Origin: JAJXXT01 sp963764465
GTDB lineage: Bacteria; Pseudomonadota; Alphaproteobacteria; Acetobacterales; Acetobacteraceae
Assembly: GCA_963764465.1 (NCBI GenBank)
Contig: CAVXSO010000006.1
Span: forward strand, 372,001 to 436,000
Reading direction: 5' to 3'
Length of the DNA stretch: 64,000 bases
Shown here: piece by piece, positions 1-11,426 of the stretch
How positions within the stretch are numbered: the first letter of the stretch is position 1
Layout: the number at the start of each line of letters is the position of its first letter
Notes under the pieces: generated by a model
Databases searched by the model: none
What the model was told of the DNA's origin: nothing
Seen by the model: only the letters and a program-made list of their open reading frames with translations
Made by a program: the position numbers and the translations under genes

Positions 1-1143
1 GAGCCGCAGCGCCGCCACCTCCATCCACCGTCCCTCCGCCACGCTGCGATAGGCGAGGTCCGCGAGTTGCACCGCCTTCGCGCCTTCCACCAGGTCAGGC
101 ACGTAGGGCGCGTCCTCTGCCACGTGCCGCAGGAACGCTTCCCAGCACCGGCGGAACGGTGGCACCGTCGGCATCGTGTCGGGCACTTCCTGCCACTGTG
201 AATGGAAATCCATCGTCGAGCGCTGGCCGCCGCCGAAGAACGCATCCGGCGTGTTCACCGCCGCCTGCGTGAAGCAGCGGAACCGCCCCGCGACCGCCGA
301 GCCATCCGTCCCGTCGATCTGCACCACCATCGTGTCGTCGCGCCTGAGGCGCGTTGCCCAGGAGTTGGTGATCACGCCGACGCCGCCGTTCTCCAGCCGT
401 AACAACGCGTGCGACGTGTCTTCCACATCCACCCTGTAGCGCCGCCCCTGCTCGTCCACGCGTTCAGGGATCGCAGTGGCCATCAGCGCGCAGACGCCGG
501 TCACGGGTGCTGCCAGCCGGTCCACCATGTAGCGCCAGTGCGCCATCATATCGAGCGCGAGTCCGCCGCCCTCCGCCTTCCGGTAGTTCCAGCTCGGCCG
601 CTGGCACGCCCGCTCCGTGCCGTCGAAGATCCACGACCCAGCCTCGATCCGGATGGAGAGAATGCGGCCAAGGAACCCCGAATTCCTCACCATCATCAGC
701 TTCGCGAATCCGGGCAGGAACAGCTTGTCCTGGATCACGCCGTGCTTCACGCCCGCCGCGTGGGCTGCCCGCGCCAACGCCATTGCCTCGTCGACATCGG
801 GTGCCGTTGGCTTTTCGATATGAAGGTGCTTGCCTGCGGCGATCGCCTGGCGCACCCGCGCGGGCCTGCCGCCGGTCGCTGCGCAATCCATGAAGATCGC
901 GTCCGGCCCCGCCAGCGCGTCCGCGAGGCTCGTCGTCCAGCGCAATCCGCCATGCATGCCCGCCAGCGCCCGCAGCCGCTCCGCGTCGCGCCCCACCAGC
1001 AGCAGCTCGGGCACCAGTCGGTCGCCGTTGCGTAAGGGCAGCCCGCCCTCGGCCGCGATCGCCAGGAGGTTCGCCATGTGCTGCGTCGTGCCCATGCGGC
1101 CCGTCGCGCCGTTGATGATGACGCCGATGCGCCGTTCAGCCAT
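1..1143 (-). CDS. Gfo/Idh/MocA family oxidoreductase (C-terminus outside window)
   Basis: This is a predicted NAD(P)-dependent sugar or cyclitol dehydrogenase of the Gfo/Idh/MocA family. The N-terminus carries the Rossmann turn GATGRMG, and the EKP motif (HIEKPTAPD) that holds the catalytic lysine is present near residue 98. The start is the ATG preceded by AGGAGGAGG on the minus strand. The frame is open to the left edge of the window, so at least 381 residues are present and the stop is not seen. The second, unrelated family member near 39 kb is shorter and has a different N-terminus. The substrate cannot be read from the sequence. The dpp operon 1.2 kb away on the other strand may or may not be related. 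Confidence 0.85.
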   Translation of the reverse strand, partial: MAERRIGVIINGATGRMGTTQHMANLLAIAAEGGLPLRNGDRLVPELLLVGRDAERLRALAGMHGGLRWTTSLADALAGPDAIFMDCAATGGRPARVRQAIAAGKHLHIEKPTAPDVDEAMALARAAHAAGVKHGVIQDKLFLPGFAKLMMVRNSGFLGRILSIRIEAGSWIFDGTERACQRPSWNYRKAEGGGLALDMMAHWRYMVDRLAAPVTGVCALMATAIPERVDEQGRRYRVDVEDTSHALLRLENGGVGVITNSWATRLRRDDTMVVQIDGTDGSAVAGRFRCFTQAAVNTPDAFFGGGQRSTMDFHSQWQEVPDTMPTVPPFRRCWEAFLRHVAEDAPYVPDLVEGAKAVQLADLAYRSVAEGRWMEVAALRL

Positions 1144-1170
1144 GCACGCCTCCTCCTGCTCCGCCCGTTC

Positions 1171-1689
1171 TCAGTGCGAACAGTAGCTCTTCACCACATG
1201 GCAGGTGCCGGACAGGTCCACGTCGTGGCAATTCGCCATCGCCTTTTCCGCTGCCAGCTTCTCGGTGTCGGCCCAATCCGCGCCCCAGTTTCCGCCCTTG
1301 CCCTGCGCCAGGGCACCGCACTCGTTGTAGAACCATGTCGCGACAATGCAGGAGCCCTTCTTGCCGGCCGACGCATTGCAGTCGTCGAGTGCGCTCCGCT
1401 CCGCTTCCTTGCGCGAGCCGAACCCGTGGGAATAGCCGTAGAAATCTCCGGTCGAGGCAGTCGCGGCGATCGCACCGTAGCTCGGGCCGCTTCGGCTGCC
1501 ATTGTTATCGCGCATGAGCGGTCCCGGGACGCAATGGCCGGACGCATCCTCCACGTTGAACCCGTCGCATACCACCCGTTGGAGCACCCCGCTCTGATCG
1601 GCATGCCCTGCGGCCCGTGCCCGCGCCGCCGGCATCATCGAGACGCTGGCGAGAGATACGATCGCCGCCACCATCCTCCAAACACGCAT
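1171..1689 (-). CDS. DUF4189 domain secreted protein
   Basis: This is a small exported protein of about 172 residues. It begins with a signal peptide (MRVWRMVAAIVSLASVSMM, then small residues ending ARA). The mature part has the DUF4189 pattern: a YGAIA segment, a glycine/serine stretch (YGYSHGFGSRKEAE), AL.DC..S, and a cysteine-rich end with CGALAQG and SGTCHVVKSYC. Conserved cysteines suggest disulfides in the periplasm. The start chosen is the internal methionine at the head of the hydrophobic segment; an upstream in-frame start would add ten residues without changing the signal. The function of DUF4189 is unknown. The gene lies just upstream of, and in the same direction as, the Gfo/Idh/MocA gene. 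Confidence 0.75.
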   Translation of the reverse strand: MRVWRMVAAIVSLASVSMMPAARARAAGHADQSGVLQRVVCDGFNVEDASGHCVPGPLMRDNNGSRSGPSYGAIAATASTGDFYGYSHGFGSRKEAERSALDDCNASAGKKGSCIVATWFYNECGALAQGKGGNWGADWADTEKLAAEKAMANCHDVDLSGTCHVVKSYCSH

Positions 1690-1970
1690 CACCCCTCCGG
1701 ATCGATACCAGCAGCGCAACGACCTTGCCGCATGCGATCCCGGCCGTCACGCGGGTTTTCCATGCCCTCGCATGAAGCCGCGACCGGAATCGCCACGCGC
1801 GATCGGCTGTTCCCGCCGTACGCGCCTGACCATGTGCCTGGTTCGGGGCCGCGCATGGAATATCCGCTGCCCGTCGCCATTTTTGCTCAGGCGTGCGCCC
1901 TTCGCGCAAGCGCGCAGCCCAGCACCCAGCCCGGCACTCAACCGGGCGCGGAGGCAAGTCCGCGCCCAAG

Positions 1971-2222
1971 ATGCGGTCGGTGCAGCTCAACGCCCAGCTG
2001 CGCGAGCACGTCGTCAACGGTGGCGCCAATGCCGCCCGTGCCGCCGTGCCTGGCGAGGCCGAGACGATCTGCGCGTCCCTCCAACAGGCGCTGCAACTTG
2101 CCTGCTCGGTCAGTGCCATCCAGTTCTACGCCGGCCCGATGGGCACGACCTATCGCATACCGCGCGCGGCCGGCGACTTCGTCTTCGGCAACGCGAACTT
2201 TCGGCTCGGACCGGGGCGCTGA
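1971..2222 (+). CDS. small hypothetical protein
   Basis: An 83-residue reading frame with third-position G/C use matching neighbouring genes. It contains a helix-like start (MRSVQLNAQLREHVVNGG), two cysteines and a C-terminal segment FRLGPGR. I do not recognise the family. The N-terminus is uncertain. The same frame opens further upstream at a GTG, and a different frame just upstream reads like a signal peptide followed by an Ala/Pro/Gln linker (MEYPLPVAIFAQACALRASA). The true protein may therefore be an exported one with a shifted or misread junction. No function is proposed. Confidence 0.35.
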   Translation: MRSVQLNAQLREHVVNGGANAARAAVPGEAETICASLQQALQLACSVSAIQFYAGPMGTTYRIPRAAGDFVFGNANFRLGPGR

Positions 2223-2399
2223 GCCGCACAGGGCAAGGGCCCACCGCCGCTGAGCAGGAAAGCACGAAATCATACCGCCCCTGGGCTGTGACGGCCGCGC
2301 CATTGCGCCGGATCCGGATCGTCCGCTACCTTGCGGTATGGGGATACGTGCCGGACATCGTTCCGGCGGCATCCACGGCAAGAGGGAGCGAAGTTAAAA

Positions 2400-3993
2400 A
2401 TGTCCATGAAATTCAGGGCGCTGACAGGTGCGGTGGCGCTCGCCGCCATGCTCGCCGGCGCGGCGCAGGCGAAGACGTTCGTCTACTGCTCGGAGGGTTC
2501 GCCGGAAGGGTTCAGCCCGATGCTGTTTACCGCCGGCACCACGTTCGATGCCAACCGGCCGATCTACAGCCGCCTCGTCCAGTTCAAGCCCGGCACCACG
2601 GAGGTCGAACCCGGTCTCGCCCAGAGCTGGGATGTTTCGGCGGACGGCAAGACGTACACGTTCCACCTCCGGCACAATGCGAAGTGGCAGTCGAACCAAT
2701 ACTTCAAGCCGACGCGCGGCTTCAACGCCGATGACGTCCTCTTCACCTTCGATCGCCAGTGGCAGAAGGACAGTCCCTACTTCAAGGTCGGTAGCGGCTA
2801 CGAATACTTCAACGATATGGGCCTGCCGGGCTTGCTCGATAGTATCGTCAAGGTCGATGATTACACCGTCCGCATCACGCTGAAGAAGCCGAACGCGCCC
2901 TTCCTGGCCGACATGGCGATGGATTTCGCCTCGATTGAATCCGCGGAATACGCCGATGTGCTGATGAAGGCCGGCAAGCCGCAGCTCATCGACACCGCGC
3001 CCATCGGCACCGGCCCGTTCGAGCTGGTGAGCTATCAGAAGGACGCGACCATCCGCTACAAGCGCTTCCCCGGCTACTGGGGGCCGCCCGCGAAGGTCGA
3101 TAACCTGGTCTTCGCCATCACCAAGGACCCGGCCGTGCGCCTGGCCAAGCTGCGTGCCAATGAATGCCAGATGGCGCCCTTCCCCACGCCCGGCGGACCT
3201 GCCCTCGATCCGGGCGGACAAGAACCTGAAGCTGATGTCCCAGCCCGGCCTGAACATCGGCTATCTCGCCTTCAACAGCTCCAAGAAGCCGTTTACCGAC
3301 AGCCGCGTGCGCGTCGCCATCAACATGGCGATCGACAAGGCGGCGATCCTCAAGGCTGTCTACCAGGGTACCGGCCAGCCGGCGAAGAACCTGATCCCAC
3401 CGACCATGTGGGGCTACAACAACGACATCCAGGATTATAAGTACGACCCGGCGGCGGCGAAGAAGTTGCTGGCCGAGGCGGGCTATCCCAACGGCTTCTC
3501 CACCACGCTCTGGGCCATGCCCGTGCAGCGCCCCTACAACCCGGACGCGCGTCGCATCGCGGAGCTGATGCAGGCTGACCTCGCAAAGGTCGGTATCCAG
3601 GCCAAGATCGTCAGCTACGAATGGGGCGAGTATCTGAAACGGGTGCGTAACGGCGAGCACGACATGGCCGAGCTCGGCTGGACCGGCGACAACGGCGACC
3701 CGGACAATTTCTTCGTCCCGCTCGCAAGCTGCGAGGCCGGCAAGCCCGGTGGCGGCGGTGCGGCGAAGTGGTGCAACCAGGAGTTCGACGACCTGGTGAA
3801 CAAGGCCGCCACCCTCACGGACCAGGCGGCCCGCGCCAAGCTCTATGAGCAGGCCCAGGTGGTGATGCACCGCGAGGCGCCGTTCTTCTTCATCGCGCAC
3901 TCCATCGTGAACCTGCCGATGCGCGCCAACGTCACCGGCTACGTCATGAGCCCGCTCGGCGCGCACGACTTCGCCACTGTCGACCTCAAGTAG
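2400..3993 (+). pseudogene. dppA: peptide ABC transporter substrate-binding protein DppA-like, one-base frameshift
   Basis: This is the periplasmic binding protein (family 5) of a dipeptide/oligopeptide importer. The first frame gives a signal peptide (MSMKFRALTGAVALAAMLAGAAQA) and the family-5 N-terminal lobe (AQSWDVSADGKTYTFHLR, GTGPFELVSYQ). The second frame continues without loss (ADLPSIRADKNLKLMSQPG, ...INMAIDKAAILKAVYQG) to FATVDLK. The frames join around position 3190 at ACGCCCGGCGGACC. Removing one base there restores a typical protein of about 530 residues. It is either a real frameshift or a sequence error, and the intact downstream genes favour a functional locus. GGGAG precedes the ATG. 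It is the first gene of the operon. Confidence 0.8.
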
Positions 3994-3996
3994 GAC

Positions 3997-5000
<1,004 letters not shown>

Positions 5001-5001
<1 letters not shown>

Positions 5002-5897
5002 TGTCCGCCGCCGGCATTTCCACGACAGCCTCGCGCGACCCCGGAACCTGGCGCGTCTTCTGGCGCGCCTTCGCGGAAAACCGCGGCGCCGTGCTCGGCC
5101 TCGTCCTGATGGTGGTGCTGATCGTCGTCGCGGTCTTCGCGGACGTCGTCGCGCCGCACTCGCCGATCCAGCAATTCCGCGACCATTTCCTGGCTCCCCC
5201 CATCTGGCAGAAGGGCGGCATCGCGGAATTTCCTCTGGGCACGGACGATGTCGGTCGCGACATGCTCTCGCGGCTGATCTACGGCGCGCGCCTGTCGCTG
5301 ATCATCGGCTTCTCGGTGGCCGCGCTGGCACTCACGCTCGGCACGACGCTCGGCCTCACCGCGGCCTTCGCCGGCGGCGTGGTCGATATCGCCATCATGC
5401 GGCTGATGGACATCCTGCTCGTCTTCCCCTCGCTGCTGCTCGCGATCGTCATCGTCGCCATCCTCGGCCCGGGCCTGTTCAACGCCATGCTCGCCGTCGT
5501 CGTCGTCGCCCTGCCCGGCTACACGCGCCTCGCCCGCGCCTCGGCGCTCTCGGAACTCGCGCGCGACTACGTCACCGCCACGCGCAGCGCCGGCGCCAGC
5601 ACACTGCGCCTGATGTTCGATACCGTGCTGCCCAACTGCCTCGGCCCGCTCATCGTCCAGGTCTCGCTCGGCTTCGCCTCGGCGATCCTGGACGCGGCGG
5701 CGCTCGGCTTCCTCGGCCTCGGCGCGCAGCCGCCGACGCCGGAATGGGGCACCATGCTCGCGGGCGCACTCGAATTCTACCAGCGCGCCTGGTGGGTGCT
5801 CACCTTCCCCGGCCTCGCCATCCTGGTTACCGTGCTTGCCTTCAACCTGTTCGGCGACGGACTGCGCGACGCCATCGATCCGAAACTGAAACGCTGA
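5001..5897 (+). CDS. dppC: dipeptide ABC transporter permease DppC
   Basis: Second inner-membrane permease of the importer, 298 residues. It has the N-terminal OppC segment (FWRAFAENRGAVLGL), the conserved FPLGTDDVGRDMLSRLIYGARLSL signature before the core membrane region, and an EAA-like loop (ELARDYVTATRSAGAS). It ends DAIDPKLKR as DppC/OppC proteins do. The start overlaps the dppB stop (TGATG) and the stop overlaps the dppD start in the same way. It forms the channel with DppB. Confidence 0.93.
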
Positions 5898-6882
5898 TGG
5901 CGCTGCTCGAAATCCGTAACCTCGCCGTCGAGTTCGCCACCGCGCGCGGGCGCTTCCGCGCGGTCGACGGCGTGGACATGACAGTCGATGCCGGCGACAT
6001 CCTCTGCGTCGTCGGTGAGTCCGGCTCGGGCAAGAGCGTGTCGATGCTCGCCCTGATGGGCCTCGTCGCCTGGCCCGGCCGAGTCACGGCCGACGTCCTG
6101 CGCTTCGACGGCACGGATCTGCTCGGCATTTCCGCCCGCCAGCGACGGCGCGTCATCGGCAAGGACATCGCCATGGTGTTCCAGGAGCCGATGTCCTCGC
6201 TCAACCCCTGCTACCCGGTCGGCTGGCAGATCGGCGAATCGCTCCTCGCTCATCACCAGCTTCCCCGCCGTGGCGTCCGCGACCGCGTCGTGGAACTGCT
6301 CACCCAGGTCGGCATCCCGGATCCGGCGAGCCGGCTCGGTGCGTTCCCGCACCAGCTCTCGGGCGGCATGAACCAGCGCGTGATGATCGCGATGGCCATC
6401 GCCTGCAACCCGCGCCTGCTGATCGCCGACGAGCCCACCACCGCGCTCGACGTCACCATCCAGAAGCAGATCCTGGACCTGCTCATCTCGCTGCAGCGCG
6501 AGCGCGGCATGGCACTCATCCTCATCACCCACGACATGGGCGTGGTCGCGGAAACCGCGCAGCGCGTCCAGGTCATGTACGCCGGCCAGATGGTGGAGGA
6601 ACGCCCGACCGACGCGCTCTTCGCCACCCCACGGCACCCCTATACCGCGGCGCTTCTGGCTGCGCTGCCCGAGCGCGCCATCGGCCAGGCGCGCCTGCCC
6701 ACCATCCCCGGAACCGTGCCGGGCATCGACGACCGGCCAGGCGGTTGCCTGTTCAACCCGCGCTGTTCCTTTGCCACCGACCGCTGCCGCGCCAGCCCGC
6801 CCTCGCTTATTGGTACGAACTCGGAACGGATTCGCTGCTTCACCCCGCTCGACGCCTCCGGCCGGCCGATGGAGGCTGCGGC

Positions 6883-6886
<4 letters not shown>
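5897..6886 (+). CDS. dppD: dipeptide ABC transporter ATP-binding protein DppD
   Basis: One of the two ATPases that power the peptide importer, 329 residues. The Walker A is GESGSGKS at residues 40-47, the signature LSGGMNQ at 154-160, and Walker B LLIADEP at 174-180, followed by the H-loop ITHD. The C-terminal oligopeptide-transporter domain has the cysteine motif (GGCLFNPRCSFATDRC) that in this family can bind an iron-sulfur cluster. It starts on the dppC stop by a one-base overlap. Confidence 0.93.
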
Positions 6887-7845
<959 letters not shown>

Positions 7846-7914
7846 GCAGCCGGCGCCATTACCGCGAGGCGGGTTCGATCGCCTTTTCCCGCGCCGCGGT
7901 CTGGCCAGACATCG

Positions 7915-8538
7915 TCACGCGCCTTGCATCTCGCGCGCCACCAGGTCGATCAGCGCGGACATTCCGGCATGCCCGCTGCCTTCCTCGATGCGCGCGTCAT
8001 ACGCCTCGAGCAACTCGATCGTCATGCCCGCGAACGCCGCGCGCAGCAACGCCTCGGTGTAGAGGTTCTCCGCCACCTTCGGCCCACCCGTTCCGTATTC
8101 GATCTGTTCCGGCCGGTAGCCCTCGATCAGCAGCAGCCCTCCCGGCTTCAGCGCGCGTCGCATCCCCTGGAAGATCCGCGTCCGCAGCGCCGGCCCGGCG
8201 AACTGGAAGAAAATGCCTACCACGGCATCGAATTGCCGCTCGGGCCATTTCCACTCGGCAAGGTCCGCCAGCACGAAGTCCAACGTAACGCCGCGCTTTG
8301 CCGCGAGGCGCCGCGCCTTCTCCTGCCCCACGCGCGACGCATCGACCGCCGTCACCGCCAGACCGGTCTCGGCGAGCCACACGCCGTTGCGTCCCTCGCC
8401 ATCGGCAATCGTCAGCACATTCCGGCAGGTTGCCAGCCGCCCCCTCTGCCTCGCCAGGAACGCGTTCGGTGCCTCGCCGAACACGTAGTCATCCTGTGCG
8501 AAGCGGTGGTCCCACCGCTCAATTCCTGAATCGCTCAT
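7915..8538 (-). CDS. class I SAM-dependent methyltransferase
   Basis: A cytoplasmic methyltransferase of 207 residues. Motif I is an unusual TIADGEGRNGVWLAE (glycine-rich SAM-binding turn), with an acidic strand end (AVDAS) and later PGGLLLIEGYRPEQ typical of the TehB/UbiE-like class I fold. The chosen ATG (MSDSGIERWDHRF) has GAGGGAG about eight bases upstream; an ATG eight codons earlier has no such site. The substrate is unknown. It converges on dppF, leaving about 70 bases between stops. Confidence 0.8.
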   Translation of the reverse strand: MSDSGIERWDHRFAQDDYVFGEAPNAFLARQRGRLATCRNVLTIADGEGRNGVWLAETGLAVTAVDASRVGQEKARRLAAKRGVTLDFVLADLAEWKWPERQFDAVVGIFFQFAGPALRTRIFQGMRRALKPGGLLLIEGYRPEQIEYGTGGPKVAENLYTEALLRAAFAGMTIELLEAYDARIEEGSGHAGMSALIDLVAREMQGA

Positions 8539-8699
8539 CCGGATTGCTCCCTCGGCTTCCACTGCCTTCTACCCCATCGCCAGGCCAGGGAAGAGGCATG
8601 GCAACGACTGATTGCCCCGCGGCCAGGGGCACGCAAGCGTGTGTCGCCGCGTGGAAAGCGCGCGGATCCTTGATGGAAGGCTTTCCTGCAACCCGCACC

Positions 8700-9092
8700 A
8701 TGGAGGGAACCTTGCGCTCGGTCATTCGCCTTACGCTCGCCTGCGCCTTCCTTGTCGTGCTCGCCTCGCTTGCCCTCGCTGCCCCCGCGGGCGTCGGCAA
8801 CACCGCCAAGGGTCAGGTGATCGTCAATGGCCAGGGCATGACGCACTGCACCTTTGCCAAGGATGCCAACGGCAAGTCCGCCTGCAACGGCCCATGCGCC
8901 CAGAATTGGCCGCCGCTCCTGGCGGCCGGAGGCATCCCCTCCGGCAACTGGAGCATCATCGCCCGTTCCGATGGCACCAGGCAGTGGGCCTACAAGGGCC
9001 ATCCGCTCTACGCCTGGAAGGGCGACCAGAAGCCCGGCGACACCACGGGCGACGGCTTCCTCAAGGGGGCCTGGCACGTCGCCCGGCCCTGA
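8700..9092 (+). CDS. COG4315-type secreted protein (Lipoprotein_15 repeat family)
   Basis: A small exported protein of about 130 residues. After a signal peptide (RSVIRLTLACAFLVVLASLALAA) it has two copies of the COG4315 theme: MTHCTFAKDANGKSACNGPCAQNWPPL and LYAWKGDQKPGDTTGDGF, the latter matching the Yx(F/W/Y)xxD signature. Its role is unknown, although such proteins are often periplasmic and sit near redox or metal genes. The start is ambiguous. The ATG used overlaps a GGAGGG site whose natural partner is the TTG twelve bases downstream, which begins exactly at the signal peptide. It converges with the copper genes. Confidence 0.75.
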   Translation: MEGTLRSVIRLTLACAFLVVLASLALAAPAGVGNTAKGQVIVNGQGMTHCTFAKDANGKSACNGPCAQNWPPLLAAGGIPSGNWSIIARSDGTRQWAYKGHPLYAWKGDQKPGDTTGDGFLKGAWHVARP

Positions 9093-9149
9093 TTCCTCAC
9101 GCCCGCGGCATGCGGGGCGGAATGCGGGGCGGCGTGTGCGGCCCCGCGC

Positions 9150-9743
9150 CTATCCCTTCAGCAGGGCCCGCAACGCCGCCAGCGCCTTCGCCGCAGGCTC
9201 GTCATAGGCAATCAGCCCGGAAAACTTCCCCTTCGCGTCCATCAGGTAGACGAGCGAGGAGTGGTCCATCGTGTAGCTGCCGCCGGGCAGCGGCACTTTC
9301 TTGTAGTAGACCTTGTAGTCCTTCGCGATCGTCGCGATCTGCGCCGGCGTGCCGGTGAGCCCGATGATTTTCGGATCGAATCCGGAAAGATATTCCTTCA
9401 TCTTCGGCGCGGTATCGCGCTCCGGGTCCACCGTCACGAACACTGCGCGCAGATCCGCAGCCTGCGGCCCCAGCGCGTGCAGCCAGGAGCCCATATGCGT
9501 GAGTGTCGTGGGGCACACTTCCGGGCAGAAGGTAAAGCCGAAATAGATCATCGCCGGCTTGCCCAGCAGGTCGCGCTGAGTGAACGTCTTGCCGTTGTCG
9601 TCGACGAGGCTGAACACGCCGCCGATGCCGCCGCTTCCTACCGACGGGCTCTCACCCCGCGAGATCATCCAGTATTCACCGACCGCGATCATGGCGGCGG
9701 CGGCCACCACGCCGCCGCCGACCAGCACCCGCCGCCGGTTCAT
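9150..9743 (-). CDS. SCO1/SenC family copper chaperone
   Basis: A membrane-anchored thioredoxin-fold protein, 197 residues, for copper delivery to cytochrome oxidase CuA or for thiol reduction. It has an N-terminal anchor (MNRRRVLVGGGVVAAAAMI). The copper ligands are C73 and C77 in FTFCPEVCPTT and H161 in YTMDHSS, all present. VTVDPERDT is also characteristic. The start overlaps the stop of the upstream PCu(A)C gene by four bases (ATGA), so the two are translationally coupled. Together they are the usual periplasmic copper-insertion pair. Confidence 0.92.
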   Translation of the reverse strand: MNRRRVLVGGGVVAAAAMIAVGEYWMISRGESPSVGSGGIGGVFSLVDDNGKTFTQRDLLGKPAMIYFGFTFCPEVCPTTLTHMGSWLHALGPQAADLRAVFVTVDPERDTAPKMKEYLSGFDPKIIGLTGTPAQIATIAKDYKVYYKKVPLPGGSYTMDHSSLVYLMDAKGKFSGLIAYDEPAAKALAALRALLKG

Positions 9744-10255
9744 GGCTTCGTCTTCATCGGCGCCATGCCCGGCATGGAACCCATCCCCTGCGACCCCGCC
9801 GCCGTATCCGGGGCCTGCTTCACCGGGAACATGACAGAGACCTTGCCCGCCTTGGCGAATTCCAGCGTCACCGGCACTGTCTCGCCCGGCTTGAACTGCT
9901 GCTTGGGTCCCATGATCATCAGGTGGTAGCCGCCCGGCCCCAGCGTCACCGTCTTGCCCGGCGCAATCGCGATCCCGCCCGCCACCGGCCGCATCTTCAT
10001 CACGCCATTGGTCATCGACATCTCGTGTACCTCCACGCTCGCCGCATCCGGTGTGGTCGCACCGATCAGGTGATCCGTGGCGCTGCCGTTGTTGGTGACC
10101 GTGAGGTACCCCGCCGCCGTCGGCGCGCCCGGCGGTGTCGGCCGCACCCAGGTGGCGGAGATGGTCAGGTCGCCCAGCTTCACGGCCTGCGCGAAGGCGG
10201 GGGAGGCCAGCATCATCGCGCCGGCCACGGCCAGCGCGCGCATCATGGATTTCAT
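9740..10255 (-). CDS. copper chaperone PCu(A)C family
   Basis: A periplasmic copper(I) carrier, about 171 residues. It has a signal peptide (MKSMMRALAVAGAMMLASPAFAQA) and the family's His/Met set: EVHEMSM, then a later methionine, then GGYHLMIMG. The tail is methionine-rich (MGSMPGMAPM), adding likely copper ligands. It passes copper to the SCO1 protein encoded directly downstream. An in-frame ATG four codons earlier is the alternative start; the one chosen begins at the signal peptide. Confidence 0.9.
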   Translation of the reverse strand: MKSMMRALAVAGAMMLASPAFAQAVKLGDLTISATWVRPTPPGAPTAAGYLTVTNNGSATDHLIGATTPDAASVEVHEMSMTNGVMKMRPVAGGIAIAPGKTVTLGPGGYHLMIMGPKQQFKPGETVPVTLEFAKAGKVSVMFPVKQAPDTAAGSQGMGSMPGMAPMKTKP

Positions 10256-10329
10256 GTCTCGTCTCATTCCTCGTTCAGAGCCGCGCGCCATCGGGCGCGC
10301 ACCATCCGGCCGCAGCCGGCGCACGCCGT

Positions 10330-10710
10330 TCAGACAAGGCGGGCGGGCGGCGCCTGTGCCGGCGGTGGCGGTGCCGCGAGCCGCCTTCCCGGCGGCATGA
10401 TCCGCCGCTCGGGTGGCGCCATCCCGGCGAGGAACACCGTGCGTGGCGGCACCAGCACCGGTGCCGCGGGCGGCCCCGGCGGGCTCGTCGCCTGGTCGGC
10501 AAAGGTGCACAGCTTGTCTGCCTGGCGCGGCAACGCCTTGCCGCCCGCGCGCGGCGTCAGCGGACCATGCCCCGTGCAGATCACCAGCAACGCCGAAGCG
10601 TCCGTCGCCGGCATGAACCCCGGCGGCAGCATGACCTTGAGCCAAAGCGCCAGCAGCGCGAGGCCCATCAGGCCCCGCCGTCCCGGCCCGGCGCGCATCC
10701 ACGCGATCAT
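10330..10710 (-). CDS. DUF2946-like membrane-anchored protein
   Basis: A 126-residue protein with one N-terminal membrane segment (GLMGLALLALWLKVMLPPGFMPA), a short cysteine region (VICTGHGPL, KLCTFADQA) and a proline-rich tail. The LPPGFMP turn and paired cysteines resemble DUF2946, which is often found with PCu(A)C/SCO genes. It is the first gene of the minus-strand copper set, 74 bases from the PCu(A)C start. A role in copper handling is inferred from position only. Confidence 0.6.
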   Translation of the reverse strand: MIAWMRAGPGRRGLMGLALLALWLKVMLPPGFMPATDASALLVICTGHGPLTPRAGGKALPRQADKLCTFADQATSPPGPPAAPVLVPPRTVFLAGMAPPERRIMPPGRRLAAPPPPAQAPPARLV

Positions 10711-10823
10711 GCGGCCTTCATAGCCCCGTGCCCGCCCGCCGTCACCCGTCGCCCATCCGGGCGCGCCCCGTCAAACCCACGGGGGCCGTCAAGCCCAGGG
10801 TCCGTCGAGTAGGGGACACCACG

Positions 10824-11426
10824 TCAGACCCAGGGCATCGCCTCCTGGTAGCCAGCGTCGAACGCATCGATCCGCTCCGAAAGCCCCAGCGTCAGACCGA
10901 TTTCGTCCTGCCCCGCGAGCAGCAGTTCCTTGCGCAACGGGTCCACCGCGAACGTGTCGATCCCGAACCCATCGTTCACCCTGACCGGTCCTGTCACCGT
11001 CTGCGCGGCCAGGTCGACCACCAGATGCGCGCTCGGGTTGCGCGCCAGCGCCGCGCGCAGCTCGGCGCAGCGCGCCTCTGGCAGCACGATCGGCAGCAGC
11101 CCATTCTTGAAGCTGTTCGAGTAAAAGATATCGCCGAAGGATGGCGCGATGACCACGCGGAACCCGGCATCGACCAGCGCCCAGGCCGCATGTTCGCGTG
11201 AGGAGCCGCAGCCGAAATTGCGATCCGCCACCAGCACCGCCGCCCCCGGAGCCGAGGGCGCATCGAGCGGAAACCCGGGCTCGCGGCGAATGTCGTGGAA
11301 CAGCAGCTGGCCATAGCCCTCGTTGCGCGGGCGCCATAGGAAACGAGCCGGAATGATCTGGTCGGTGTCCACGTTGGTCATGTCGAGCGCGACAGCCTTC
11401 GCGTCGACGGTCGTGAACGGCTGCAT
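10824..11426 (-). CDS. leuD: 3-isopropylmalate dehydratase small subunit (LeuD family)
   Basis: Small (swivel-domain) subunit of an isopropylmalate isomerase-type hydro-lyase, 200 residues. It has NVDTDQIIPARFL near the start, the NFGCGSSREHAAWAL loop that contacts substrate, and VIAPSFGDIFYSNSFKNGLLP. The start overlaps the leuC stop by one base. No leuA or leuB is adjacent, and a lyase gene heads the operon. This pair may therefore be a paralogue acting on a related dicarboxylate such as dimethylmaleate or citraconate rather than in leucine synthesis. Confidence 0.85.
   Translation of the reverse strand: MQPFTTVDAKAVALDMTNVDTDQIIPARFLWRPRNEGYGQLLFHDIRREPGFPLDAPSAPGAAVLVADRNFGCGSSREHAAWALVDAGFRVVIAPSFGDIFYSNSFKNGLLPIVLPEARCAELRAALARNPSAHLVVDLAAQTVTGPVRVNDGFGIDTFAVDPLRKELLLAGQDEIGLTLGLSERIDAFDAGYQEAMPWV

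Noticed and set aside
1893..2253. Alternative frames over the small hypothetical gene
   Set aside because: Only one frame has the local codon bias through 2222; others are Arg/Pro/Ser-rich. The upstream signal-like peptide in another frame is noted but not joined.
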